Shown one piece after another: positions 55,764 through 64,000 of a stretch of 64,000 bases of DNA. Origin of the DNA: Pelagomonas calceolata (taxonomy: Eukaryota > Sar > Pelagophyceae > Pelagomonadales > Pelagomonadaceae); contig CAKKNE010000004.1 of the NCBI GenBank assembly GCA_918797485.1, forward strand, positions 3,906,001-3,970,000, in the 5' to 3' direction. The notes below the pieces were generated by a model. The model saw nothing but the letters and a program-made list of their open reading frames with translations, made no database searches and had not been told where the DNA came from. Position 1 is the stretch's first letter; each line of letters starts with the position of its first letter. A program made the translations under genes and the position numbers.

Positions 55764-56252
55764 GGTTGTTTAAGGTTGTGGGCAGCCCCTTATTACTTCT
55801 GGTCGAGGCGGCAGCCCTTTTTCGTAAATCCGAGGGTTCGGTGCGTGCGCCGCGCGGCGGCAGCCGGCCGGCGTCCTCGCGGTTCCTTCCACACGAGGGC
55901 GGCGGGTGCAGCCAAAAACAAAACTCGACGCCGCACCGAAGTCCCAGGGACCGCTCGCAGCCGTGCCGAGGCGTCGGCGACTGGCGTCGAGGGGTGGGCG
56001 AGGTTTTTATTGCGAAGCTGCTTTTGCTAGTGTCTTTACGCGACGCTAGCTTTGATTTTGTTTGAGTTGCGCCGGGTTAATTCCACTAATTCCAGCCGCT
56101 GGTGCGGCGGTTACGGCTGGCGTTTTGCTCATCTACAGACTGCGTCGCATCGTGCCAACTTTCAGAACTGCAGGCGCCGAGCAGCGCTCAAACACCGCAG
56201 CTGCCAATACTGCTCTCAAACGGCGTTTCGCATAGAAAGGAGCCAAAACAAA
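55764..56252. other. Divergent intergenic region
   Basis: 489 bp between CLUAP1 and the SET-AP2 gene, with CTAG motif copy 10 and GC-rich sequence before it. The plus frame is open from 56052 but lacks protein character until the chosen ATG. Confidence 0.4.
56027..56049 (-). promoter_or_regulatory. CTAG-bounded motif, copy 10
   Basis: A 23-bp copy that reads GTAAAGACACTAGCAAAAG toward CLUAP1 (ATG 264 bp away). The SET-AP2 ATG is 204 bp away on the other side. One extra A is inserted in GTAAG. Confidence 0.5.
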
Positions 56253-59200
56253 ATGCCCCGCCCGCGGCCGCCCGTCGACGCCGAGGGCTACAGCCGCGCC
56301 GTCTTCCACAAGCGCGCGAACTACGACGGCTGGGCGCGGCCCGAGGTCGTCGATCCGACGGGCACGCAGCACCCGCACAAGTACGTGGTGAGGTTCGCCT
56401 ATTATAAGAGTGACGGCGCCGAGCCGGGCTGGCACGTGAGCTGGAACGATAATAGCGAGTGCTGGATGGACGATCATGAAGTGGAGGACGATCATGAGGC
56501 GATGCGGGTCTTCGCGGAACGCGCCGTCGACGGCGCCATGGCCGCGCAGGCCGCGAGACAGGCGAAGTACGCCGAGGAAGCTCTATTGCGAGCGAGACTC
56601 GCGAAGCGCCTCAAGAACAAGGAGGCCGCGCAAGCCAAAACCGCCGCGGAGCTCGAGGCCGAAAAAGAGAGGAGGAAGGCCGAGGAGGAGGCGGCGCGGT
56701 CCGGCATCCCCATCTTATATGATGAGGACGACCTGCAAGAACTAAGTTCATCGGCGGCCGCACCGATCGACGGCGAGAAGTTCGCGCAGCAGAAGAGTGC
56801 GCTGCTGGACAAGGTTGAAATTACGAATCACGGCGTCGTCCACGGTTACGGCGTGAAGGCGAGGGTACCTCTAGAACAAGGTACCGTACTGTTAGATCCA
56901 ACAGCATTGATGCATTCGGGGGACCCGCTGGAGGTCGTGGGCGGGCCCGACTTCAGTGAAGCGTACATATCCACGGGCAACGGGTCTTATTTCAGAATCC
57001 ACTGGTTCTCCGGGGATACCATATTCCGTTCAGCAGCGACGTTCTGGATCAACGAAGCTCGCGACTGCGAGCCGAACGTCGAGTACAAGTCGACGTATGA
57101 TGGTAGGATGCTGTCGGCGTGGCGCGTCATCAGGGACATAAAACCGGGCGACGAGTTGTTGGTGGTGTATAGTCACGCGGCGAACGAGGCCGAGGCGCGA
57201 GCGCCTTCCTCGGAGGGCTGGCAAGATAACGGCAAGTACGTGGGGATGTATTTGAGGAGAGATGTGGAAGGAAAGAAGGCCACGGCTCGAGTCGTCGCTT
57301 ACTTACCGTCCACGGCTTCCGATCCGTATATTGTTGATGGTACTCCGAGGGAATTGTGGCGCGTGCAGTACCTCGACAGCCAACTCAAGGGCGACACGCA
57401 GGACCTGGAGGAAGAGGAGCTCGAGTGCTCGGAGCCGTCGTGGACCGCGCCGTCTTTTGGAAAGGCGAAGAAGCCCCCGCCGCCAAAGAAGGAGAAGGTG
57501 ACGGGCGTCGTCGCCGCGGGGACGAAGGTGCGCGTCACGGACCCGCGCTACGCCGGGGAGACGGGCGTCGTAGCAGGCTACCGCGAGTCGAGCGGCTGGC
57601 ACGTCGTGCACCTCGATGCTGATGGAGGCGCCGCCCCGAAGTTCGTGCGACTCAAGCACCTGCAGCGGGCCGACGGCGCGCCGCTCGTTTTAGATGATGT
57701 CGCCGACGCCGCGGCGCCCGCCTCGCCGCGCGTCAAGGCGGCGGCGTCGAGGCCGAACGTCGGCGCCTTCGCGAACCCCGCGAGCGTCGAGGAGGCGCGG
57801 AGATTGGCCGCGGATCCGGGAGAGACCGCGATCCGGGAGGCGTACGCGCGCGAGCAGGCCGCCGCGATCGGCGGTTCCGCGCCGCCGCCAGGACCAGCGA
57901 GGAAGAAGCCCGCCGCGCGAAAGCCGGCCGCGAAGGGCGCGCCGCCCGCGCGGACGCAGCCGAAGCGCGCGCCGCCGCCGGCCCCGGCGCCGGCCGCGAA
58001 GCGCGTTGCGAAACGGCCCGCGAAAGTTCAGAGCGCCATCAGCGACAAAGCCGAGCTCGAGCGGCGCATGGCGCGCGACGGCTGGACGATGAAGCGCAAG
58101 GTCACTCATCTCGGTCCGATTACGGGCACCCCGAAGTACTATAAGCCGGGCGACGACCAGGCCTACGCGGGGCTGACGGCCGTCGCGCGCGCTTATTACC
58201 CGGACCTCGTCGCCGCCGTGGCGCCTCGCTCGGCGCCCGCGGCCGCGCCGCGCAAACCGCGCAAGGCGGCGGTGAAGCTGCGGGTCTTGGACCACGTCGC
58301 CGCGCCGTACATGGGGCGAGGGCGGTACGCTGGCATCGTCGTCGCTGTCGGCCGCGGGACCGTCGACGTGCACTTCCTGGACGGCGACTTCGCCGCCGGC
58401 GTCGATGCAGCGGCGGTATCGTTATATACCGGTCGGCGCCTGCGCGTCGGCGCGGGCCCGGCGCTCGCCAAGGGCCAGAAAATCGCGACGCTCAAAGAGC
58501 CGACGGTGCCGCTCGTCGTCGTGGCGTTCGACGACGCCTACGCCGTCGTCAGCGGTCCCGGTGGCAACCGCGCGTACCAGCGGGACGTGCTGTGCGCGTT
58601 CGACGACCGCGGCGACGATTCGTCTGACGACGAGGCGCCGGCCGCGCCGCCACTCGACGCCGACGCGCCGGCCGCGCCGATGGACGTCGATGATGACGAT
58701 GCGCCCGCCGCGCCGCCGCCCCTCGATGATGATGACAACGACGACGACGACGACGACGCAGTGACGCCACTCCTCGCGGTCGACGAGACGGTCCTGGTGG
58801 GCAGCAACAAGCACGTGGCCAAGGTCGAGCGCGCGACGAAGCCCGGCGAGGACGTCGTGCTCGTGCGCTGGCAGAGCACGGGCCACCGCGAGGAGATCGA
58901 TTTGTCAGAAGTGGAGCGGCTCGACCTCACCGCGGGACGCTCGTCGCGCCGGTCGACGGCGGCGGCGCGCGAAAGCGCCGCGCCGGAGGCGGCGCCGCCG
59001 CCCGCCGCCGCGCCGGAAGCGCCAGCGGCGCCGCCTGCCGTTGAGCCCAGAAAGAAGAGTCGCTTCACTGGCGTGAAATGGGGTCCCACTGCAAATGGGG
59101 GGAAGTGGTGGGCAAGGATCAGAGTGCGAGGGCACGAAATACCCCTCGGCGACTTCGACGTCGAGGAGGTCGCTGCGCGGGCCTACGACGCCGCCCGGGT

Positions 59201-59588
59201 GAAATATAGGGACGAAGAGACGCTCAATTTCCCCGGGGAAGCGCCGCTCGCCTCGATGCTGGCCGCACTGCCGGAGATCGACGATGACGGTCGTGTCGCT
59301 GTCACCGCTGCGACGGAGCCGCGGCGGACGTCGCCGCGCACGTCGCCGCGATCCTCGCCGCGGCCGAAGACGTCGTCGCCGCCGCGGACGTGCTTCGGCA
59401 TGGAGCGTCCGCCGGCGACGGTACAGGACGTCTCCGCGAGCAAGCGGCCCTGCCTGAACCCGGCGTCGAAGCGGCCCTACGAGCGGCCCAGCCTGACGGA
59501 GGTGAACAGTGCTGATCCCGAGGACGACGCCGAGCTCATCTGTCGCCCGAAGAAGTCGCCGGCGAAGCGGCAGCGCGTGACGCCCTAA
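56253..59588 (+). CDS. SET-domain protein with Tudor-like modules and an AP2 domain
   Basis: This 1111-residue nuclear protein combines several chromatin modules. Residues about 187-322 are a SET domain (VVHGYGVKARVPLEQGTVLL, SGDTIFRSAATFWINEARDC, PNVEYKSTYDGRMLSAW, GDELLVVYSHA); the NHxCxPN motif is altered to N-E-A-R-D-C-E-P-N, so activity is uncertain, while the C-terminal tyrosine is kept. Beta-barrel KOW/Tudor-like segments lie at about 422-469, 672-725 and 846-893. A full AP2 DNA-binding domain lies at about 932-997 (RFTGVKWGPTANGGKWWARI, LGDFDVEEVAARAYDAARVK, NFPGEAP). Lys/Pro/Ala-rich and acidic linkers separate them. The start is the ATG after AACAAA; the upstream open frame is not protein-like. 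Confidence 0.85.
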   Translation: MPRPRPPVDAEGYSRAVFHKRANYDGWARPEVVDPTGTQHPHKYVVRFAYYKSDGAEPGWHVSWNDNSECWMDDHEVEDDHEAMRVFAERAVDGAMAAQAARQAKYAEEALLRARLAKRLKNKEAAQAKTAAELEAEKERRKAEEEAARSGIPILYDEDDLQELSSSAAAPIDGEKFAQQKSALLDKVEITNHGVVHGYGVKARVPLEQGTVLLDPTALMHSGDPLEVVGGPDFSEAYISTGNGSYFRIHWFSGDTIFRSAATFWINEARDCEPNVEYKSTYDGRMLSAWRVIRDIKPGDELLVVYSHAANEAEARAPSSEGWQDNGKYVGMYLRRDVEGKKATARVVAYLPSTASDPYIVDGTPRELWRVQYLDSQLKGDTQDLEEEELECSEPSWTAPSFGKAKKPPPPKKEKVTGVVAAGTKVRVTDPRYAGETGVVAGYRESSGWHVVHLDADGGAAPKFVRLKHLQRADGAPLVLDDVADAAAPASPRVKAAASRPNVGAFANPASVEEARRLAADPGETAIREAYAREQAAAIGGSAPPPGPARKKPAARKPAAKGAPPARTQPKRAPPPAPAPAAKRVAKRPAKVQSAISDKAELERRMARDGWTMKRKVTHLGPITGTPKYYKPGDDQAYAGLTAVARAYYPDLVAAVAPRSAPAAAPRKPRKAAVKLRVLDHVAAPYMGRGRYAGIVVAVGRGTVDVHFLDGDFAAGVDAAAVSLYTGRRLRVGAGPALAKGQKIATLKEPTVPLVVVAFDDAYAVVSGPGGNRAYQRDVLCAFDDRGDDSSDDEAPAAPPLDADAPAAPMDVDDDDAPAAPPPLDDDDNDDDDDDAVTPLLAVDETVLVGSNKHVAKVERATKPGEDVVLVRWQSTGHREEIDLSEVERLDLTAGRSSRRSTAAARESAAPEAAPPPAAAPEAPAAPPAVEPRKKSRFTGVKWGPTANGGKWWARIRVRGHEIPLGDFDVEEVAARAYDAARVKYRDEETLNFPGEAPLASMLAALPEIDDDGRVAVTAATEPRRTSPRTSPRSSPRPKTSSPPRTCFGMERPPATVQDVSASKRPCLNPASKRPYERPSLTEVNSADPEDDAELICRPKKSPAKRQRVTP

Positions 59589-59590
59589 AA

Positions 59591-60250
59591 TTAACTTAAG
59601 TATATCTCAGCGAAGCGGCTCGACTGGATCGCCTGAACGCGACGGCGGTAGAGCGACGTGAGGTTGGTGAGAGTTGGGGAGACGGGCATGGGCGTCCAGG
59701 CCGGCGCCGTCGCCCCGTACGTCGTGCCGTAGCTTGAGGCCCAGGCCGACACGCGCGGCGCGCGGTACTCGTAGGCGGGGTGCCGGAAGAAGGGCCCTGG
59801 CGCCGCGCGCGGCGGCGGCGGCGAACGTTTTGATGGAGGCGGTCGCCGCGCCTCCGGCGCCGCAACGCCTTCCGTCGGCTCCTTGAGCGGCGAGAGCGTC
59901 GCGAGCGAGTCGAGCGGACTCTGCGGCGGCCTTTGAGCCTGGGGCGTCGCGACGGGCCCCTCCGTCGCGTCCAGCGCCGCCGCGAAGCGCGTCTTGGATG
60001 GAGGCCGCGGCGTCGGGTCGAGGCCGTAGCCCGGGGTGATGGGGCTCATGGAGATGAGGTCGTCGTCGCGCTGCCGGCTCTGCTGCGGTGTTGCGAAGAA
60101 CTCCTTGCTCCGGCCGGGCATGGGCGTCCGCAGGGGCGAGCCGGGCTCCGGCGAGGCGGGCTCCGGGCTCACGCGCGTCGTCTTGAACTCGACGGTGGCG
60201 TCGGCGGAGAAGGTGAGCGTGGTCTGGGAGGCCGTGGTGGCGAGCGCCAT
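59591..60250 (-). CDS. Pro/Ser/Thr-rich hypothetical protein
   Basis: I do not recognise this 219-residue protein. It is dominated by S/T-P dipeptides (VSPEPASPEPGSPLRTPMPG, ISMSPITPGYG, SPLDSLATLSPLKEP), which are potential proline-directed kinase sites, then a C-terminal YGTTYGATAPAWTPMPVSPT region ending in a short helix (YRRRVQAIQSSRFAEI). It is probably intrinsically disordered. Its stop lies just past that of the SET-AP2 gene (convergent). A degenerate CTAG site (60287) lies 37 bp upstream. Confidence 0.55.
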   Translation of the reverse strand: MALATTASQTTLTFSADATVEFKTTRVSPEPASPEPGSPLRTPMPGRSKEFFATPQQSRQRDDDLISMSPITPGYGLDPTPRPPSKTRFAAALDATEGPVATPQAQRPPQSPLDSLATLSPLKEPTEGVAAPEARRPPPSKRSPPPPRAAPGPFFRHPAYEYRAPRVSAWASSYGTTYGATAPAWTPMPVSPTLTNLTSLYRRRVQAIQSSRFAEIYLS

Positions 60251-60417
60251 TGTTGATTTGCTGGCAGGGGCAGCCCTTTGCGACTGCTAGCGTCTTTAAA
60301 GCGGCCGAGGCGCGAGAGGCTGCTTGCCTAGGTACAGGCGCTAGCTTTTGAAAAACGCGTATTGCGAATGAAACTTAGAGGTGAGAGGCCCGCTTGTCGG
60401 GCGAGGGCAGGGACACA

Positions 60418-62695
60418 CTAGAGCATCGCGAAGAACTCCTGCTCCGAGAGACACTTGATGCCGAGGCGCTGCGCGTTCTGGTAGGACGCGGAGCACTCGA
60501 CGGGCCGCCCGTCGGCCATGGTGTCGCCGAGGACCACGTAGGACACGCTCTCGTCGACGGTCTTCGCGACGGTGCCGCCGGCGGCCGCGACGCGCGACGA
60601 CGCCCGCGGCCGCGACTGCGTGAGGACGCCCACGAGCATCACCCGTTTGCCCGGTATCGTCTGGCGCGCGGGCGGCGGCGGCGGCGGTTGCGACCGCGCC
60701 GCGAGCGCGCGCGGGTTGGTCCCGAGCGCGCGGGGATTGGTCCCGAGCTCGCGCGGCGTCGGCCGCCGCGCGGGCGGAGCCGGCGACGGCGTAATCCGCG
60801 GCGCCGCCGGCGCGGGTCGCTTCGCCGGGCGCGGCGCCGGCGCCGGCGCCGAGCGCTTCGGGGCCGGCGGCCCGGCGCGCTTCGCGGCCGGCGGCGCCGC
60901 GCGCTTCGGGGCCGGCGGCCCGGCGCGGGGCGCCACGGCCGGCGGCCCGCGCTGCACGGGCTGCGGCGGCCCGCGCCGCGGCGGCGGCGCGGCCGGCGGC
61001 GTCTTTTTTTTGGTTGAGATCCAGCCGTCGTCGTTCGCCGGCGCGAACACCGGGTTCGCCGCCGCCTCGTCCTCGTAGACCGCGCGCGGATCACGAGATA
61101 ACAACCGGTCGACGTACTCCACCGCTCTCGGATGCGCCCGCACCACGCTCGGGTCGAAGTTCAGCACGCGCAGCTTCTTCATCGCCGTCGCCCGCGACAC
61201 CGCCACGTACGCCTGGCCGAACTCCCTACACCCTCTCAAATCCACCTCCAACAGATCCAGCGTCTGGCCCTGGGCCTTGTGGATCGTCACGGCCCAGGCT
61301 AATCGTAAAGGGAACTGCGACCTCGAGAACACCTCGCGCCCGCCCTCTTCCACGGTCTTCGCGTCCCGGTCTACGGTGGTGGTTTTGCCCGACGCCCACC
61401 TTACCACAACGCCGTCGACCGATCGAGACGGCGCTCGTACAAATTCCTCGACGACACCTCTAGCGCCGTTCGCGAGACCGGCTGATACGTCCAGATTCGA
61501 CAGGAGCATGACTTGCGCGCCGATCTTCAGTTTTAGAGTTGCAGCGTAGGGGTGGTGCCGCGCGTAGCGCTCGCCGTCGCCCTTGTCCACACAACTAAGG
61601 TGTTCCGGGGCCGTCTTCAAAGCTTTCAGTCGAGCGTCATTGATAGAATCGACGTCCGCGTTGTAGCACTGCAAGCGTGTCGGCTCGATGCCGCGCGACG
61701 TCCACTCAGATAAATCGGTGTGCTTCAACCTTCGAAGCAACGCGGCGCTCTTGTTCGACAGCTTGGCTATTCGCAACTCTCCCAGTATTTGTAAAAAGGT
61801 GTCGTCCCCGCTCTGCCGAAACACGCGCGTCAAGGCCCGCTGCTCCGGGAAGCAGCGGCGCCAGCACTTGGCCTCGAACGCAAAGCCTCCCCGCGCGGAC
61901 ACGGGCGGCAATTGGAGAAAATCCCCGCAACATAATAGTTGAACGCCACCGAAGGGCTTGTCATTGCCCCTAACATATCGAGCGACGTGATCCAATTTAT
62001 CAAACGTCGACGCATCCAACATACTGATCTCGTCGATGACCAACGTTTCACACGCGAGCCAGCGCTTCTTCGCTTTATAAGATGAGGCCACATGTCTAGC
62101 CAAGTCCGCGGCACTTTCACCGGCGTGGCCGACGCCCGCGAAGGCGTGGATCGTTTGGCCGCCGATCTGCGTGGCCGCGGCGCCCGTCGAGGCCGTCACG
62201 AAGACGCGGCGGCCGACGCGCTTCGCCGCCCGTATCGCCTCCTTGAGCGCGAAGGACTTGCCCGTGCCCTGCGTTTTACAAAATGAGTGTGCGGCCACGG
62301 ACGCCGTTTTGGCATTCATAGCCCTCTCTTGCTCTCGCTCCGCGACTGGCCGCGACATACATCGCACGTATCTCGGGCAAAGCATGCGGCGGAGCTCTCT
62401 CTCTTCGAGGATGGACGCCGGTTGGAACCGCGGACCCGGTGATGAAGCACGACGTGCCCTCCCTAGCTTTCGCGACGACGTCGAGCTGCTCGTCGCTCAG
62501 TTTTGCCTTGGTCTTGCGGATGCGCGCGTCGATCCTTTGCAACTGCGACGCGCCGAGCGAGCCCATGAGGTGCGTCTCCTCGCGGTTCGCGCCGAGCGGC
62601 CGCTTCTTCTCGGCGCCGCGGCGCATGAGGTCCGCGACGGAGACCTTGGCCTTCTTTTTGAGGGGCGGGCGCATCTTGTGGGTGAATTTGTCCAT
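60418..62695 (-). CDS. PIF1-family DNA helicase with C-terminal BRCT domain, two exons
   Basis: Exon 1 (62695-62429) and exon 2 (62268-60418) join to 705 residues across a 160-bp GT-AG intron placed in motif I: exon 1 ends SCFITGSA and exon 2 begins GTGKSFALKE, rebuilding ITGSAGTGKS. PIF1 motifs follow: VFVTASTGAAATQIGGQTIH, LVIDEISMLD, FGGVQLLCCGDFLQLPPV, LTRVFRQ, VMLLSNLDVSAGLANGARG and WAVTIHKAQGQTLD with AYVAVSRA. A low-complexity linker of repeated PPAPKRA-type units (about 490-610) leads to a BRCT domain (KRVMLVGVLTQSRPRASSRV, AGGTVAKTV, YVVLGDTMA, GIKCLSEQEF). The protein is expected to act in DNA repair, replication or telomere upkeep. Open reading of the intron in frame explains a false upstream start. 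Confidence 0.9.
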
Positions 62696-63099
62696 CCTTT
62701 TTTGTTGCGCGCCGCCGCGCGCGGTGCGTTTGTAGTGTAGTACGCGGCGCAGCGCAGCGCGCGTGGCGTTTGTGGCGCAGCGCCGGCGCGCGATGCGTAT
62801 TGCAGCGCTGGTGCTCCTGGCACGGCTACAGCGTTATACGCGGCGCGTTTGAGCGCGGAAAGCCGCAATAGCCCCGCGCAGCGTATTATTTGAGTCCTAT
62901 GACGCGTCTGCGTCCACCGCGGCCGTGCGCCCGGTGCAATCGGGCTCAACAGCGGAGATGGATGGTTCGGCTAGAGACTGTCCCGCTAGGCTCGTTCTTT
63001 TAAGCCGACTTGTACGCCAGTCGGGGCGCGCCGTCATCGCGCGCGGCGACCAAGACTACGATGTGGGAGACTTTAGACAGTAGGGGAGGCATGGACGAC
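62696..63099. other. Intergenic region between PIF1 and citrate synthase
   Basis: 404 bp that are the 5' region of the PIF1-BRCT gene and the 3' flank of citrate synthase. It is rich in GCGC words (62710-62860) and has no CTAG motif. No gene was recognised. Confidence 0.35.
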
Positions 63100-63979
63100 C
63101 TACTGCTTCTCGCAGAAGTCCTTGATGAAGCCCGTCGTGAGCGACTTGGGCCGCTCGAGCGGCAGCCCCAACGCGCGGTCCCAGAAGACCTGGCTGAGAG
63201 CCCCGATGGCCCGCGACACGCCGAAGAGGACCGTGTAGTACTCGTACTGCGTGAAGCCGTAGTGCCACAGGAGGACGCCGGAGTGGGAGTCGACGTTCGG
63301 GTAGGGATTCGCCGTCTTGCCGTGCTCCGTCAGCACGCCGGGCATGACCTTGTAGATCGTGTCGACGACCTTGAACAATTCGTCGTCGGGCAGGTGCTTG
63401 AAGGCGAATTCGCGCTGGCACGTGTAGCGCGGGTCCGTCTTTCTTAAAACCGCATGTCCGAAGCCGGGGATCACTTTGCCCGCATTTAGAGTTTCCCACG
63501 CGAACTCCGTGATGGTCTTTTCGTTGACCTCTCTGCCCTCGGCGTCGAACTTGGCCTTGAGGTCCTGGATCCAGCCGAGGACTTCCTGGTTGGCGAGGCC
63601 GTGTAAGGGGCCCGCCAGCGCATTTAAGCCTCCAACGTAGGCGTTGTAGGGGTCCGACAGCGTCGAACCGACTAAGTGGGTAGCATGGGCCGAGGCGTTG
63701 CCGCCCTCGTGGTCTGAGTGGATGACGAGGTACAAACGCATGAGCTCGTCGAAGCCCGGCGAGTCCATCCCCAACATTCGACAAAAATTTGCCGAGTAGT
63801 CCAGCGACGTGTCTCCTTTCAGCTGTTCACCGTTGAAGTAGGTGTTGCGGTAGACGCGCGCCGCGATCGGCGCGAGCTTCGCGATCACATCTAAGACGTC
63901 CTCGTACGTCGACTCCCAGTACTTCGTCTTGTGGACGCCATCCGAGTAGGCCTTGGCGAAGTTCGACTCGGTCTGGCAC
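63100..63979 (-). CDS. Mitochondrial-type citrate synthase, 3' exon only
   Basis: About 292 residues of the C-terminal two thirds of citrate synthase, which condenses acetyl-CoA and oxaloacetate in the TCA cycle. Seen are [51 protein letters not shown] (catalytic His), [20 protein letters not shown] (catalytic His), [20 protein letters not shown] (catalytic His and substrate Arg) and [20 protein letters not shown]. Just upstream, an in-frame stop is separated from the coding sequence by a splice acceptor (AACGCAG at about 63986-63980), so the gene has a further 5' exon outside the window. The sequence follows the animal/plant mitochondrial type, not the peroxisomal form. Confidence 0.93.
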
Positions 63980-64000
63980 CTGCGTTGTTATGGTGTTTTT

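Noticed and set aside
1-64000. tRNA, rRNA, snRNA and CRISPR arrays
   Set aside because: I looked for tRNA B-box words, conserved rRNA and U6 words and regularly spaced repeats by eye; the few B-box-like words (for example near 49619) had no matching A box or stems.

Overview
The window looks like nuclear DNA of a stramenopile alga, most probably a pelagophyte of the Aureococcus/Pelagomonas kind. The evidence is its high GC content, very tight packing (neighbouring stops as close as 2 bp), mostly intron-free eukaryotic genes, heterokont-type plastid presequences (for example ASAFAPTG in the SET methyltransferase), relics of a MYND/kinesin-light-chain-type TPR family that I recall as expanded in pelagophytes, and an intron with the structure of an Aureococcus-type introner. 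The organism assignment is inference; no rRNA or organelle marker is present.

Layout. 0-8 kb: SFT2-like Golgi protein, a broken MYND/TPR gene, plastid SET methyltransferase, ankyrin protein, cytochrome-b5-reductase-like flavoprotein, branched-chain aminotransferase, coiled-coil protein. 8-25 kb: cyclophilin, plastid ISE2-like RNA helicase, DUF1995 protein, carrier-like protein, WW-DHHC palmitoyltransferase, a truncated TPR relic, TANGO6/RTP1 HEAT protein, TtcA-type tRNA thiolase, membrane protein, plastid SDR, PhyH oxygenase overlapping a small ORF, then about 1.2 kb of repeat-bearing non-coding DNA. 25-42 kb: two PDZ proteins flanking a PX-ankyrin protein and a methyltransferase, a triose-phosphate-translocator relative, Tab2-like translation factor, small membrane and coiled-coil proteins, a carboxymuconolactone-decarboxylase-like protein, a sulfotransferase, and a two-exon lipocalin. 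42-64 kb: bromodomain/acetyltransferase-like protein with a PIP box, NAD(P)H-hydrate dehydratase, ubiquitin-domain protein, MFS transporter, RRM protein, secreted beta-helix protein, alternative oxidase, CLUAP1/IFT38 interrupted by the introner, SET-AP2 chromatin protein, proline-rich protein, PIF1-BRCT helicase, and the 3' part of mitochondrial citrate synthase.

There is no operon-like pathway. Two themes recur: nucleus-encoded plastid functions (SET methyltransferase, aminotransferase, ISE2, DUF1995, SDR, Tab2, MFS, perhaps the translocator) and chromatin or signalling proteins with unusual domain fusions.

The strongest unexplained signal is a recurrent intergenic motif. Read toward the gene it is CTAGCG-N(4-7)-GTAAG[A/G]CACTAGCAAG, with CTAG at both ends. 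About ten close copies and several variants lie upstream of start codons, and none lies inside a coding region. The clearest single structure is the 144-bp introner in CLUAP1, with a 15-bp terminal inverted repeat, an exact 8-bp target duplication, and a splice pattern that would restore the uninterrupted reading frame.
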